Origin: Candidatus Tokpelaia hoelldoblerii
Lineage (GTDB): Bacteria; Pseudomonadota; Alphaproteobacteria; Rhizobiales; Rhizobiaceae
Length of the DNA stretch: 64,000 nucleotides
Assembly: GCA_002005325.1 (NCBI GenBank)
Contig: CP017315.1
Span: 62,001-126,000 of the forward strand
Reading direction: 5' to 3'
Below, one piece after another: positions 8,831-16,719 of the stretch. The translations under genes and the position numbers were made by a program. How positions within the stretch are numbered: the stretch's first letter is position 1; each line of letters opens with the position of its first letter. The notes beneath the pieces are model-generated. The model had not been told where the DNA came from and did no database searches. It was given only the letters and a program-made list of their open reading frames with translations.

Positions 8831-9943
8831 ATGAAGAAAAGTTGGAAAGAATTGCTGTTTGGCCGCCGTCAGGATAACAGTGACAGAAATCTATGGTCAG
8901 GTATGGATGTGAATCATGGTTTTCAAGGAAACGTGTATGGGCAGCCGGGCAATGAAGGTGGCCTGAGAGCTGCCTTTGAAGCCTTGGGAAATGACTCGCG
9001 CTTGCGGCAGCCCGGTTATATGCGGCGTATGGGCGGCATGATTGGCACCGGCTGGGGGGAGGGTGTGCCGGTACAGGATATGACTGACAGGCAGAGGGAG
9101 GACTATATGCAACTGGCACAGAATGATGATGTTGGCGAGCTTATCAGGCAGGATAGCCTTGCCCGGCAGAAAATGGAGCAGAATGGTTATGGCGGGATGC
9201 AGGAACAGGATATCAGGCAAGAGCAAAATAAAGGTACAGCCTGGACGCTTGGTATACCAGATGATAAATTGCCTGTACCTATCCCAAAGCCTGTAAATGT
9301 TCCTCGGAAAATTAACCAGGGGAGATATAAACCATACGAAGATAATTCATGGAAACAGATTGATGTTGACCGGAATGCAAAGGTTTTCAAATATCGGGAT
9401 ATGAGTGTTTATGAACCAATTCGGGCGGTAGCCGAACGCTATAATCTTGATTCCAGAACCTTGGAAGCTATTGCTTATGTTGAAAGTTCAGGGAGACCAT
9501 GGATAGAAAATAATCTGGGCTATAAAGGTTTGTTTCAATTCGCAGATAGAACGGGTGCAGATTATGGTTTGACACCGGAAGATGCTTTTGATCCTTATAA
9601 AGCTTCTGATGCAGCAGCACGCTTTATGATTGATAATGCTAATCATATACGGAGGGTAATTGGTCGCTACCCAACGCAGCCAGAACTTTATCTTGCTCAT
9701 CAGCAAGGAATGGGCAATGCAGCAAAATTATTGAAATATCCGGATCAATCTGCACGGAAATTATTGCAACATCCTGGAAAACCTAATGTAAATGGTTATC
9801 TTAGTAATTTCCCCAAGGACATAGCAATTGAAATGGGATATATAAAAACAGATAAAGATCCTATCCCTGATTTAACGGCAAGGCAATTTGCCGAAATGTG
9901 GGAGAAAAAATTCAATAGGTTATATTATACAGGGGGCTGGTAA
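8831..9943 (+). CDS. Modular phage protein with lytic transglycosylase (SLT) domain
   Basis: A 370-residue protein. Residues 29-77 are the shared block (HGFQGNVYGQPGNEGG ... RQPGYMRRMGG ... GTGWGE) found also in the proteins at 15420 and 18650. Residues 78-190 form a polar linker. Residues about 195-300 are an SLT-type domain: LEAIAYVESSG supplies the likely catalytic Glu218, followed by GYKGLFQFADRTGADYGL and the helix YLAHQQGMGNA. Such domains cleave peptidoglycan during DNA entry or lysis. The linker and enzyme part are visibly more AT-rich than the front. Its stop overlaps the ATG of the next gene by one base, suggesting coupled translation. Confidence 0.8.
   Translation: MKKSWKELLFGRRQDNSDRNLWSGMDVNHGFQGNVYGQPGNEGGLRAAFEALGNDSRLRQPGYMRRMGGMIGTGWGEGVPVQDMTDRQREDYMQLAQNDDVGELIRQDSLARQKMEQNGYGGMQEQDIRQEQNKGTAWTLGIPDDKLPVPIPKPVNVPRKINQGRYKPYEDNSWKQIDVDRNAKVFKYRDMSVYEPIRAVAERYNLDSRTLEAIAYVESSGRPWIENNLGYKGLFQFADRTGADYGLTPEDAFDPYKASDAAARFMIDNANHIRRVIGRYPTQPELYLAHQQGMGNAAKLLKYPDQSARKLLQHPGKPNVNGYLSNFPKDIAIEMGYIKTDKDPIPDLTARQFAEMWEKKFNRLYYTGGW
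8911..9060 (+). repeat. Capsid-island repeat block, copy 1
   Basis: About 150 bp coding for the HGFQGN...GYMRRMGG...GWGE block. Long stretches are identical at DNA level to copies 2 and 4, for example GGGCAGCCGGGCAAT and CCCGGTTATATGCGGCGTAT. All copies are on the plus strand and in the coding frame of their host genes. Confidence 0.85.
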
Positions 9944-11037
9944 TGAGTGTGAAAATATTAAAAAAAATGCATAAAATCATATATGTCATGTCTGCTCTAT
10001 TTTTGCACAGTTTTGCAGTTTCTGCGGCGCCGATGGTGTTTTCAGTAGAGGTAAATGGTGGGACTTGCATTTATTGCACTTGGTATCAGGCAGAGGGAGA
10101 GATTACCAAAGAAACACCGGCGGTGTTGCAGGCTTTTTTTGATCAACATAGAATAAAAGGCTTGGGAAATATTGTTGCGCAGCTTTCCATGCAGCTTAAT
10201 TCCAGCGGCGGGGATTTCTTCGCCGCAATGGAAGTCGGGCGGATTTTACGTAAAGAGGGGATCTCCACAAGAGTAGGCTCAACAGTGCGCTATAATGAGA
10301 ATGGTGTCCATTGGAGTGACTGGGGAGAAGATGCGCAATGTGGTGGTGCCTGTATTTTTGCCTATCTTGGTGGTCATTCATGGGAGGGGGGTGAGTTTGC
10401 GATTAAATCCTACAGGCCGCCATTTGCGGATATGGAAAAACGGGATATTACACCACAGCGGCGGGAAGAATTGAGCGAGATTGCTTATATTCTTGCCTAT
10501 GCACGCGAAATGGGATTTGATCCGTCTTTTATCTATCTGGGCAAGCAGGATGGTTCGCTTTATACGATTAATGTCAAAGAAGCAGAAAAATTATCGCTGA
10601 TTTTTGATGCGGATGAGGTTAGGGACTGGGCGATTGAGCAGCGGGATGGTGGCTTGGTTGCAGTTGCGCGCAGTAGCAATAGGGAGAAAGGGGCAGAGTT
10701 TTATTGTGATGCTTCCGGGATGCCGTATTTTTTATTGTATTACAAGAAGCAATTTCCGGAAGATTCACGTGGGTGGGTTCTCGGGTCTTATGACATGATA
10801 GCCTCAATTTTTAATGTTAATGTGGCGGTAACGGATGATCATGTTACAGAAACAGATAAGTATTCGACATTCAGGGCAGCCTTGCCGGGTGTTAATTTTT
10901 CTAATGATGATGGTTACAGTTTTTATATGTCGGCGCAAACGAAATTGGATCCTGTATGGCAGATGCTTCGCTTTGCTGATACAACGAGTATGAAACTGTA
11001 TGGTCCTGTCATCATGCAGAACTGTCTGGAAAAATAA
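9943..11037 (+). CDS. Secreted ClpP-like (COG3904-type) protein, likely nucleophile lost
   Basis: A 364-residue protein with an N-terminal signal peptide (IIYVMSALFLHSFAVSAAP, cleavage likely after SAA near residue 29). Residues about 80-145 resemble the ClpP/crotonase-fold periplasmic proteins: LNSSGGDFFAAMEVGRILRK, then GISTRVG, then CGGACIFAYLGG. In that family the pattern is C-x-S-A-C, with Ser as presumed nucleophile; here the position is Gly135, so it may be non-catalytic. The C-terminal 200 residues are not recognised. It is translationally coupled (TAATG) to the SLT-domain gene. A periplasmic role with the lysis functions is plausible, but not shown. Confidence 0.6.
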   Translation: MSVKILKKMHKIIYVMSALFLHSFAVSAAPMVFSVEVNGGTCIYCTWYQAEGEITKETPAVLQAFFDQHRIKGLGNIVAQLSMQLNSSGGDFFAAMEVGRILRKEGISTRVGSTVRYNENGVHWSDWGEDAQCGGACIFAYLGGHSWEGGEFAIKSYRPPFADMEKRDITPQRREELSEIAYILAYAREMGFDPSFIYLGKQDGSLYTINVKEAEKLSLIFDADEVRDWAIEQRDGGLVAVARSSNREKGAEFYCDASGMPYFLLYYKKQFPEDSRGWVLGSYDMIASIFNVNVAVTDDHVTETDKYSTFRAALPGVNFSNDDGYSFYMSAQTKLDPVWQMLRFADTTSMKLYGPVIMQNCLEK

Positions 11038-11043
11038 GGTGTA

Positions 11044-11558
11044 TTATTGACAAGCCTTGGAAAGCATTTTCAGAGATTTTATCAATGTCGGGATAAGAGC
11101 GGCATAATACTGTTCTTCTGATATATCATAAATGAGGCTAATGTTGGTCATGCCGCTATCACAATAAGGTATGGTGAAGTTGTAAAGTTTCTTATTATCT
11201 TTTGTAGCACGCCAAATGGCATATTCATCATTAAGGTCTGAAGTGTCAATGTGCCAGTTCCTTGTTCTTGCCCACTCTTTAATCACCCGGTCGAAATATT
11301 GTCGAATCTCTGAAAGAAAACTGCCTGTGCGGGCAATATCATGTGTCCAGACACTCAGTACAGCCTTGCCGTCTTTTGCTTCTAAACGGATACCGTCACC
11401 ATTATCAGTTTCAGAGAGAACGTTAAAGCCTTCCGGCAGGGTGAATGTGTAATGAAAGCGGGTATTGATATAGGTGTTGTCCACGATTGTCTGGCTATAG
11501 GAGGGGGTACAGATAGCATGAGCGGGGCAAGAAAAAGCGGAAAGAAGTATTTGTGCAT
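11044..11558 (-). pseudogene. Secreted protein of unknown function, frameshifted in the signal peptide
   Basis: The mature part (YSQTIVDNTYINTRFHYTFT to the end, LIKSLKMLSKAC) is a clean reading frame on the minus strand. A good start with ribosome site (AGGGGG, then ATG 11556-11558) encodes a signal peptide MHKYFFPLFLAPLMLS in a different frame. The two frames meet at a run of five G on the plus strand (11503-11507); one extra base there would restore MHKYFF...TPSYSQTIV. This is a recent frameshift, a sequencing error, or less likely a programmed event. An upstream in-frame start at 11622 would give 192 residues without a signal peptide. No family recognised. It is convergent with the ClpP-like gene (6 nt gap). 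Confidence 0.55.
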
Positions 11559-11908
11559 GGTTATGATTACCCCCTGTGGTTTTATTGGTCTGCTCTTTTG
11601 GAAGAAAAGAACGAATCCGCATATTATATTGCCGGAAATTAAAAAAGCAATTGTGATCAAGTGCCGCATTTATAAAATATCTGGCAAGCCTGAACCTTAA
11701 AATTGCAGAGTTCCGCCGGGGAAATAGCTCATCAGGCTTTTTCCTGTCTGGCTGCAGAACCGCAACGGGGCCGGGATTTGTGCAAAGTTTCGTCGGGGTG
11801 GAACGTTATCCGCCTGTATCCTGTGCCCGGGAAAAGGGGCTGCGTTGTCCGTCCGCGTCAAGGGGGGAAAATCCATTGAACACATTTGAACTTGAGGAGA
11901 AACAGCAC

Positions 11909-13000
11909 ATGGCTGTAACCAATATCAGTATTAATAATCCATTCGCGGTCAAGACATGGTCGCGGCAGCTGGCGGCGGAAGTTTCCAAGGCAACGGCGAT
12001 TGCGCCGCTGATTGGCACGTCTTCCAACAGCATTATCCAGTTGAAAGACGAAACCGCCAAGGGGGCTGGCGACAAAGTGACATTCGGCCTGCGCCGCCAG
12101 TTGATTGGCGAGGGGGTTTCGGAAGGGACTTTACTTGAGGGCAGTGAAGAAGCGCTGGCGACGTATTCGGACACAGTGCAGCTGAATGAACTGGCGCATG
12201 CGGTGCGTGTCAAAAACGAGGGTACGATTGATGCGCAGCGGATACCGTTCAATCTGCGCGAGGAAGCCAATGCGGGGCTGGTGGACTGGTATGCCGACCG
12301 CCTTTCCATGACCGCGTTTATTCATTTTTGCGGCTATACCGGGGCAAAGGTGACTTTTGAAGGGCGGAATTTGACGGTTTCTGATCTGCATACCGGTTTT
12401 AACAAGCCGACTGTGCCTTCAGCCAATCGTATTTTCCGGGCTGGTGACAAAAAGTCTGACAGCACGCTGACGGCGGCGGATGTGTTTAACCTCACCCTTA
12501 TTGACAAGGCGGTTGAGCGGGCAAAGCTTGCCAACCCCAAAATCCGCCCTGTTCGGGTGAATGGCGAGAATGTCTACGTCATGTATCTGCATCCCACGCA
12601 GGTGACGGCGCTGCGCACCAATACAGCGGCCGGTCAGTGGCTGGATATCCAGAAAGCCGCCTATATGGGGTCACGTGCCAAGAATCCGGTTTTTGACGGC
12701 AGCCTTGGCATGTATAATGGCGTGGTGCTGCGTGAGGCAGAGCACGTTATGCCCGGGGTTTCGGATGCCGGGACGGAACTGCCGAATGTGCGCCGTGCGG
12801 TATTGCTGGGGGCGCAGGCCGGTGTGATTGCTTTCGGCAAGGGGCGTTCGGCCAATACCTACAAGTTGGTGGAAGAGCTGTTTGATTATCAGCGTGAGCT
12901 GGGTGTTGCCGCCAAGACGGTTTTCGGTTTCAAGAAAACGGTTTTTGACGGGGAAGACTTTGGCTCTATCGTTCTTGCAACGGCAGTTAAACCGGCTTAA
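11909..13000 (+). CDS. Major capsid protein (N4-gp56 family)
   Basis: A 363-residue protein with the features of the N4-gp56-type major capsid family: N-terminal FAVKTWSRQLAAEVSKATAI, the GDKVTFGLRRQL and EGVSEGTLLEGSEE region, MYLHPTQVTALRT in the middle and a C-terminal GFKKTVFDGEDFGSIVLAT. ATG 11909 follows GAGGAGA by 8 nt. The 208 bp before it (11701-11908) hold no gene that I can support and probably carry its promoter. It lies about 4 kb downstream of the portal gene, separated by accessory genes. The frame is intact. Confidence 0.88.
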   Translation: MAVTNISINNPFAVKTWSRQLAAEVSKATAIAPLIGTSSNSIIQLKDETAKGAGDKVTFGLRRQLIGEGVSEGTLLEGSEEALATYSDTVQLNELAHAVRVKNEGTIDAQRIPFNLREEANAGLVDWYADRLSMTAFIHFCGYTGAKVTFEGRNLTVSDLHTGFNKPTVPSANRIFRAGDKKSDSTLTAADVFNLTLIDKAVERAKLANPKIRPVRVNGENVYVMYLHPTQVTALRTNTAAGQWLDIQKAAYMGSRAKNPVFDGSLGMYNGVVLREAEHVMPGVSDAGTELPNVRRAVLLGAQAGVIAFGKGRSANTYKLVEELFDYQRELGVAAKTVFGFKKTVFDGEDFGSIVLATAVKPA

Positions 13001-13033
13001 GGCGAGGCATTTCCGCCGTAAATGAATGAGGAT

Positions 13034-13063
13034 GGCTCCCCGCCGGCAAAAGAGCGGGGAGCC
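13034..13063 (+). terminator. Strong hairpin after capsid gene
   Basis: GGCTCCCCGC (13034-13043) pairs perfectly with GCGGGGAGCC (13054-13063) around a 10-nt loop, 34 nt after the capsid stop. There is no T run, so it may stabilise the capsid mRNA 3' end or act as a Rho-type or bidirectional stop. Confidence 0.6.
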
Positions 13064-13159
13064 AGATTATCATTGACCGGCAAAAGGGAATTGCTTAAAA
13101 TTTTTACAGATAACGGGAGAGTAACAGGTTTGATGTATAACCGGAAAATTATCATGGAC

Positions 13160-13202
13160 TTGTAACAAGACAACAAACAAAATGAAAATCGTTTTGTTAC
13201 AA
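13160..13202 (+). promoter_or_regulatory. Inverted repeat in permease leader
   Basis: TTGTAACAA (13160-13168) and TTGTTACAA (13194-13202) form a perfect 9-bp inverted repeat; AACAAAA/TTTTGTT inside it offers a competing pairing. It ends 18 nt before the permease start, over the ribosome-site region (CGGAGA at 13211). It could be an operator or a translational control hairpin. Confidence 0.35.
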
Positions 13203-13220
13203 CTGTTATACGGAGACGCA

Positions 13221-14669
13221 ATGGCTGACTGGCTGAGAAGAAAATCTGTTTCACATACTCGAAAGCGTGAGGGCGACAAACAATTAATGCCGACCCTGAG
13301 CTGGCTGCATCTGGTGGCATTGGGTATCGGCGGTGTTGTCGGCACCGGTATTTACACGTTGATCGGTGTTGGGGCGGGAAAGGCGGGACCTGCTGTGTTG
13401 CTGGCTTTTGTCATTGCCGGTTTTGTCTGCGCCTGTGCGGCATTTGCCTATGCGGAACTGGCGACGCTGATTCCGGCGACGGGGGGTGCTTATACATATT
13501 CCTATGTGGCGGGTGGTGAAGTGCTGGCCTGGTTTATCGGCTGGAGTCTGATTTTGGAATATTCGCTGGTTGTCGGGACAGTCGCTATCGGCTGGTCGGG
13601 CTATATGGTCGGATTTCTTGACGGGCTGGGGGTATATCTGCCGTTCTGGCTGGCGGCGGGATATGACAGTGTTGATCCAGTGACGGGTATGCACGGGTTG
13701 ATTAACCTTCCGGCTGTGCTGATTGTGTTTGTGATTGCCGGTTTTCTGCTTGTCGGCACGAGAGAGAGCGCAACGGTCAATGTTATTCTGGTCTTTGTCA
13801 AAATTGCCGCCTTGCTGGTTTTTGTCGCCGTGGCGCTGCCGCATTTTGACCCGGACAATCTTAGGCCCTTTATGCCAAACGGTTTTTTCAAGACCATTGT
13901 GAGGGAGGGGGAAGACTGGGTTGAAAAAGGGGTGATGGCGGCGGCAGCCATTATCTTTTTTGCGTTTTATGGTTTTGACACCATTGCCACGGCGGCAGAA
14001 GAGGCCAAAAACCCTGAGCGGGATCTCTCTATCGGCATTATCGGGTCGCTGGCGGGATGTATTGTGATCTATGTGCTGGTCGGGCTTGCTGCTGTTGGTG
14101 CTGTTCCCTATACGGTATTTTCCGCCAGTCCCGAACCGCTGGCTTTTATCGTTCAGGAATTAAGCAGCCAGACGATGGCGACGGTTATTGCAGCAGCGGC
14201 CGTGGTGGCGATGCCGACTGTTCTGCTGGCGTTTTTCTATGGTCAGACGCGAATTTTCTTCGCTATGGGACGGGATGGCCTGTTGCCGCATGGCCTTTCT
14301 CATGTGGATAAAAAAAGAGGCGTTCCGGTGGCGACAACGATTTTCACCGCGCTTGTTATTGCTGTTCTGGCCGGTGTTGCCCGGCTGGAAGAAATCGCTT
14401 CACTGGCCAATGCCGGCACGCTTGCGGCATTTACCGCTGTGGGGCTTTGTCTTCTGGTCTTGCGGGTGCGTGAGCCGGATCTGCCACGCAAGTTTCGGGT
14501 GCCCGGAGGGTGGTTTATCGGGCTGATGACGATTTCCGGCTGTGTGTATCTGTTTTATAATCTGTCAGGACAGACGCAGATGTGGTTCTGGGTGTGGAAC
14601 GGAATCGGCATTGTTTTTTATTTTGCTTTCGGATTTTGGAAAAGCAAAATGCGCAAGGTAAAGCGCTGA
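13221..14669 (+). CDS. APC-family amino acid permease
   Basis: A 482-residue inner-membrane transporter with about 12 segments. Family signatures are the first helix LGIGGVVGTGIYTLIGVGAG, then FAYAELATLIPATGGAYTYS, and the helix 6 region FFAFYGFDTIATAAEEAKNP. It resembles the YhdG/cationic amino acid transporter branch and ends in the AA_permease_C-like region. Substrate cannot be told. ATG 13221 has GGAG 6 nt ahead; an upstream frame to 13182 lacks a site. It has its own leader and terminator and lies between two groups of phage structural genes, so it is either a host gene caught by rearrangement or cargo. Confidence 0.85.
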   Translation: MADWLRRKSVSHTRKREGDKQLMPTLSWLHLVALGIGGVVGTGIYTLIGVGAGKAGPAVLLAFVIAGFVCACAAFAYAELATLIPATGGAYTYSYVAGGEVLAWFIGWSLILEYSLVVGTVAIGWSGYMVGFLDGLGVYLPFWLAAGYDSVDPVTGMHGLINLPAVLIVFVIAGFLLVGTRESATVNVILVFVKIAALLVFVAVALPHFDPDNLRPFMPNGFFKTIVREGEDWVEKGVMAAAAIIFFAFYGFDTIATAAEEAKNPERDLSIGIIGSLAGCIVIYVLVGLAAVGAVPYTVFSASPEPLAFIVQELSSQTMATVIAAAAVVAMPTVLLAFFYGQTRIFFAMGRDGLLPHGLSHVDKKRGVPVATTIFTALVIAVLAGVARLEEIASLANAGTLAAFTAVGLCLLVLRVREPDLPRKFRVPGGWFIGLMTISGCVYLFYNLSGQTQMWFWVWNGIGIVFYFAFGFWKSKMRKVKR

Positions 14670-14701
14670 CAGGCACAATAAACAGGTTCTGGTTTTGATT
14701 G

Positions 14702-14729
14702 AAGGGAAACAGTTTTGTTTCCCTTTTTT
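14702..14729 (+). terminator. Rho-independent terminator of the permease gene
   Basis: AAGGGAAAC (14702-14710) and GTTTCCCTT (14717-14725) form a 9-bp stem with a 6-nt loop, running into six T. It separates the permease transcript from the next phage-type gene. Confidence 0.85.
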
Positions 14730-14753
14730 ATTGGTTCATCAGGAGGAAAAAAC

Positions 14754-15371
14754 ATGAGTGATACTATGGGCATATCGGGTGCGGGCAATGAAACCGGCCT
14801 TGGCGGTGAAGGTTATGAGACCGCGGGGTGGCAGGGCTATTCAGGCGAAGGGCTGACAGAGGAAGAGGGCAGCCCTTTCTTTGATAAAGGAATATTGGCT
14901 GACGGGGGAGAAGATGCCGGACAGGCCCCTGGTGATGATGGGGCGGAGCATATGCGCCCCCGCGCGGCGGACCGGCAGGGAGACGCGGTAATCGAAGCGC
15001 TGGAAGAGCGCATGAACAATTTTGAAGAAGATTCGCCGGATTTTGAAGACGCGCTGGTTTACCTTGCGCAAAGACGCAGCCGGGAGCTTATCGCTTATGC
15101 GGCGGTGGAACCGCGTTTGCGTGATGATGGCGTGCGCGCCCGCCAGATGGAAATTGAACTGGGACAGATTGTTGCCGCCGCCTTGCACAGAGGCGAGCAT
15201 CCGGCCGAAGCGGTTTATGCTTTTGCGCGCGGTTACGGGTTTGACGCCGGCAAGGTGGCGGGGCGTGCGGGCAAGATGACTCTGAAAAAGCTTGCTGCGA
15301 TGCGCGAGCAGGATTTTGGCCGCTGGTATGAAAACAATGGCGAGACTTTTCGGAAATTGATGGGCGGGTAA
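14754..15371 (+). CDS. Paralogue of the scaffold-like protein (shorter)
   Basis: A 205-residue acidic protein. The N-terminal 80 residues are Gly- and Glu-rich and unlike any family I know. From about residue 95 it aligns with the C-terminal part of the protein at 7899-8801: RELIAYAAVEPRLRDDGVRA, then ARGYGFDAGK, and the final FGRWYENNGETFRKLMGG. ATG 14754 follows a perfect AGGAGG. It starts right after the permease terminator, so it heads a second phage-type transcription unit. It looks like a diverged, truncated duplication; a separate structural role is possible. Confidence 0.6.
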   Translation: MSDTMGISGAGNETGLGGEGYETAGWQGYSGEGLTEEEGSPFFDKGILADGGEDAGQAPGDDGAEHMRPRAADRQGDAVIEALEERMNNFEEDSPDFEDALVYLAQRRSRELIAYAAVEPRLRDDGVRARQMEIELGQIVAAALHRGEHPAEAVYAFARGYGFDAGKVAGRAGKMTLKKLAAMREQDFGRWYENNGETFRKLMGG

Positions 15372-15419
15372 CAGCGCCTGTTGATGGTTTATGGAACTTT
15401 TGTTGAAAGGAATGAAATA

Positions 15420-16307
15420 ATGAAGGACAAGGCACTCACATCTTTTCTGCGTGGGAGGGGAAAAAATACGTTTTTGCGGCTGTCTGCCAATGCGCTTGGC
15501 ATTCCGCTGGTTGATGAACAACCGGAAGATGTGGCTGAAAATCCGCAGCAAATGCAGGCTTTCAAGCCCATGCAGAGCAGGAGCAATAACAGGCAACGGC
15601 CGCTGTATGAACAGCCAGAGGTTGAGGAGGCACCGTGGAGGGCAGCTTATTCTGTCCCGCCGGGCATGGCGGGTGGAAACAGTATACAGCCTGCGGCTTA
15701 TGCGCAGCAGCAGATGCAGGATGAGCCGGATCATGGTTTTCAGGGAAATGCGTATGGGCAGCCGGGCAATGAAGGTGGTTTAAGGGCTGCCTTTGAAGCT
15801 TTGGGAGATGATCCTCGCTTGCGGCAGCCCGGTTATATGCGGCGTATGGGCGGCACGGTTGGCGCTGGCTGGGGAGAGAGTGCGCCGGTGCAGGGTATGG
15901 CTGGCAGGCAGAAGGAAAATTATATGCAACTGGCACAGATGAATGGTGCTGGCCGTAGCAATGCAAACGGACAGCCCGCCATGTTTCAGCCGCAACAGCC
16001 CCAACCGCTTTATGCGCAAGATGCTGTTTGGGATGGCGGGCAGGCACCGGTGCAGTTTGCCAATGCACAGAGGCAACAGGAACAGGCAGGCGGTGAAGGT
16101 GACCTGAGAGCTGCCTTTGAAGTTTTGGGAGATGATACGCGTTTGCGGCCGCCCGGTTATATGTCAGGCATGGGCAGCCCGGTTGGTGCCGGCTGGGGCG
16201 ATAGTGCGCCGGTACAGACTGTCGCTGACAGCATGGCTCTTGGCGGGCTGCCGGATGAATGTGCCGCCATCCTGCGCGGGATGGGGAAAGCCGCCGAAGG
16301 TGAATGA
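15420..16307 (+). CDS. Modular repeat protein of the capsid island (no enzyme domain)
   Basis: A 295-residue protein. Residues 2-34 (KDKALTSFLRGRGKNTF and following) are nearly identical to the start of the lysozyme protein at 18650. The shared ~50-residue block occurs twice: complete at about residues 104-152 and degenerate at about 225-261 (GDLRAAFEVLGDDTRLRPPG). Between them lies a Gln/Pro-rich linker with MFQPQQPQPLYAQDAVW, also matched in the lysozyme protein. No hydrolase domain follows; it ends about 35 residues after the second block. It may be a virion or packaging component, or a partner to which the two hydrolase versions are related. Confidence 0.6.
   Translation: MKDKALTSFLRGRGKNTFLRLSANALGIPLVDEQPEDVAENPQQMQAFKPMQSRSNNRQRPLYEQPEVEEAPWRAAYSVPPGMAGGNSIQPAAYAQQQMQDEPDHGFQGNAYGQPGNEGGLRAAFEALGDDPRLRQPGYMRRMGGTVGAGWGESAPVQGMAGRQKENYMQLAQMNGAGRSNANGQPAMFQPQQPQPLYAQDAVWDGGQAPVQFANAQRQQEQAGGEGDLRAAFEVLGDDTRLRPPGYMSGMGSPVGAGWGDSAPVQTVADSMALGGLPDECAAILRGMGKAAEGE
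15423..15520 (+). repeat. N-terminal module repeat, copy A
   Basis: About 98 bp coding for KDKALTSFLRGRGKNTF...ALGIPLVDEQ. It is nearly the same in DNA as 18701-18798. The match covers only the gene start, so sequence between this and the central block has diverged separately. Confidence 0.8.
15729..15876 (+). repeat. Capsid-island repeat block, copy 2
   Basis: Second full copy of the HGFQGN...GWGE coding block, the closest match to copy 4 (18920-19068), differing at only a few, mostly third-codon, positions. Confidence 0.85.
16091..16201 (+). repeat. Capsid-island repeat block, copy 3 (degenerate)
   Basis: Shorter and more diverged copy within the same gene as copy 2: DLRAAFEVLGDD, RPPGYMSGMG and VGAGWGD remain, while the HGFQGN front is lost. 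Confidence 0.75.
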
Positions 16308-16398
16308 TCCGGCGCGGCTGGTGCGCGGGGAAGCGGATTTGTCGCGCTGGGTTATTGCGACCGACAGGTTTGGCCAGAAACAGGGGTGCTGGAAATGA
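16300..16398 (+). CDS. Candidate 32-residue protein overlapping both neighbours
   Basis: GTG 16300 opens a frame (NDPARLVRGEADLSRWVIAT, DRFGQKQGCWK) that overlaps the end of the modular repeat gene by 8 nt and ends in TGA overlapping the ATG of the holin-like gene (ATGA at 16395-16398). Such double coupling is typical of real phage genes. A purine-rich GGGGAAAG lies 10 nt before the GTG. It is too short to assign a family. Confidence 0.4.
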   Translation: MNDPARLVRGEADLSRWVIATDRFGQKQGCWK

Positions 16399-16712
16399 CG
16401 GATAACCATGACCGCGCCATTGGCCGGATTGAGGGCAAGCTGGATCAGCTGATTGGAGAACAGCGCCGCGCGACGCAAAAGCGCGGTGATATGTATAAAC
16501 AGCTTGAAGCCCTGCGTAAAAATCAGGATGAAATAACGCGCCAGATCAAGGATGTTGACAGGCGCCTGGAGCATGTCGAAAAACCCATTGCGGAATTTTC
16601 CCGCTGGCGGGAGCGGGCTGTCGGTGCTGCTATGCTGCTAAGCATGACTGCGGCGCTGATTGGCGGCACTGTCGCAGCCTATTGGGCAAAGATTGTCGCG
16701 ATATTCCGGTGA
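16395..16712 (+). CDS. DUF1515-like small membrane protein, possibly holin-like
   Basis: A 105-residue protein: a charged N-terminal coiled coil (RIEGKLDQLIGEQRRATQKR), a second helix with RQIKDVDRRLEHVE, then one C-terminal membrane segment (AAMLLSMTAALIGGTVAAYW) and a short tail. This layout matches the DUF1515 family seen in rhizobial prophages and could serve as holin or lysis accessory. ATG 16395 has AGGGG 8 nt ahead; a GTG at 16386 is also in frame. It closes the second phage transcription unit and is convergent with the EamA transporter gene, 7 nt apart. Confidence 0.65.
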   Translation: MTDNHDRAIGRIEGKLDQLIGEQRRATQKRGDMYKQLEALRKNQDEITRQIKDVDRRLEHVEKPIAEFSRWRERAVGAAMLLSMTAALIGGTVAAYWAKIVAIFR

Positions 16713-16719
16713 AGGCGGC

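Noticed and set aside
7881..9119. 412-codon open frame on the minus strand
   Set aside because: It is antisense to the scaffold-like gene and the front of the SLT gene, has no ribosome site, and its product is His/Pro/Leu-rich without domains, as expected of a shadow frame.
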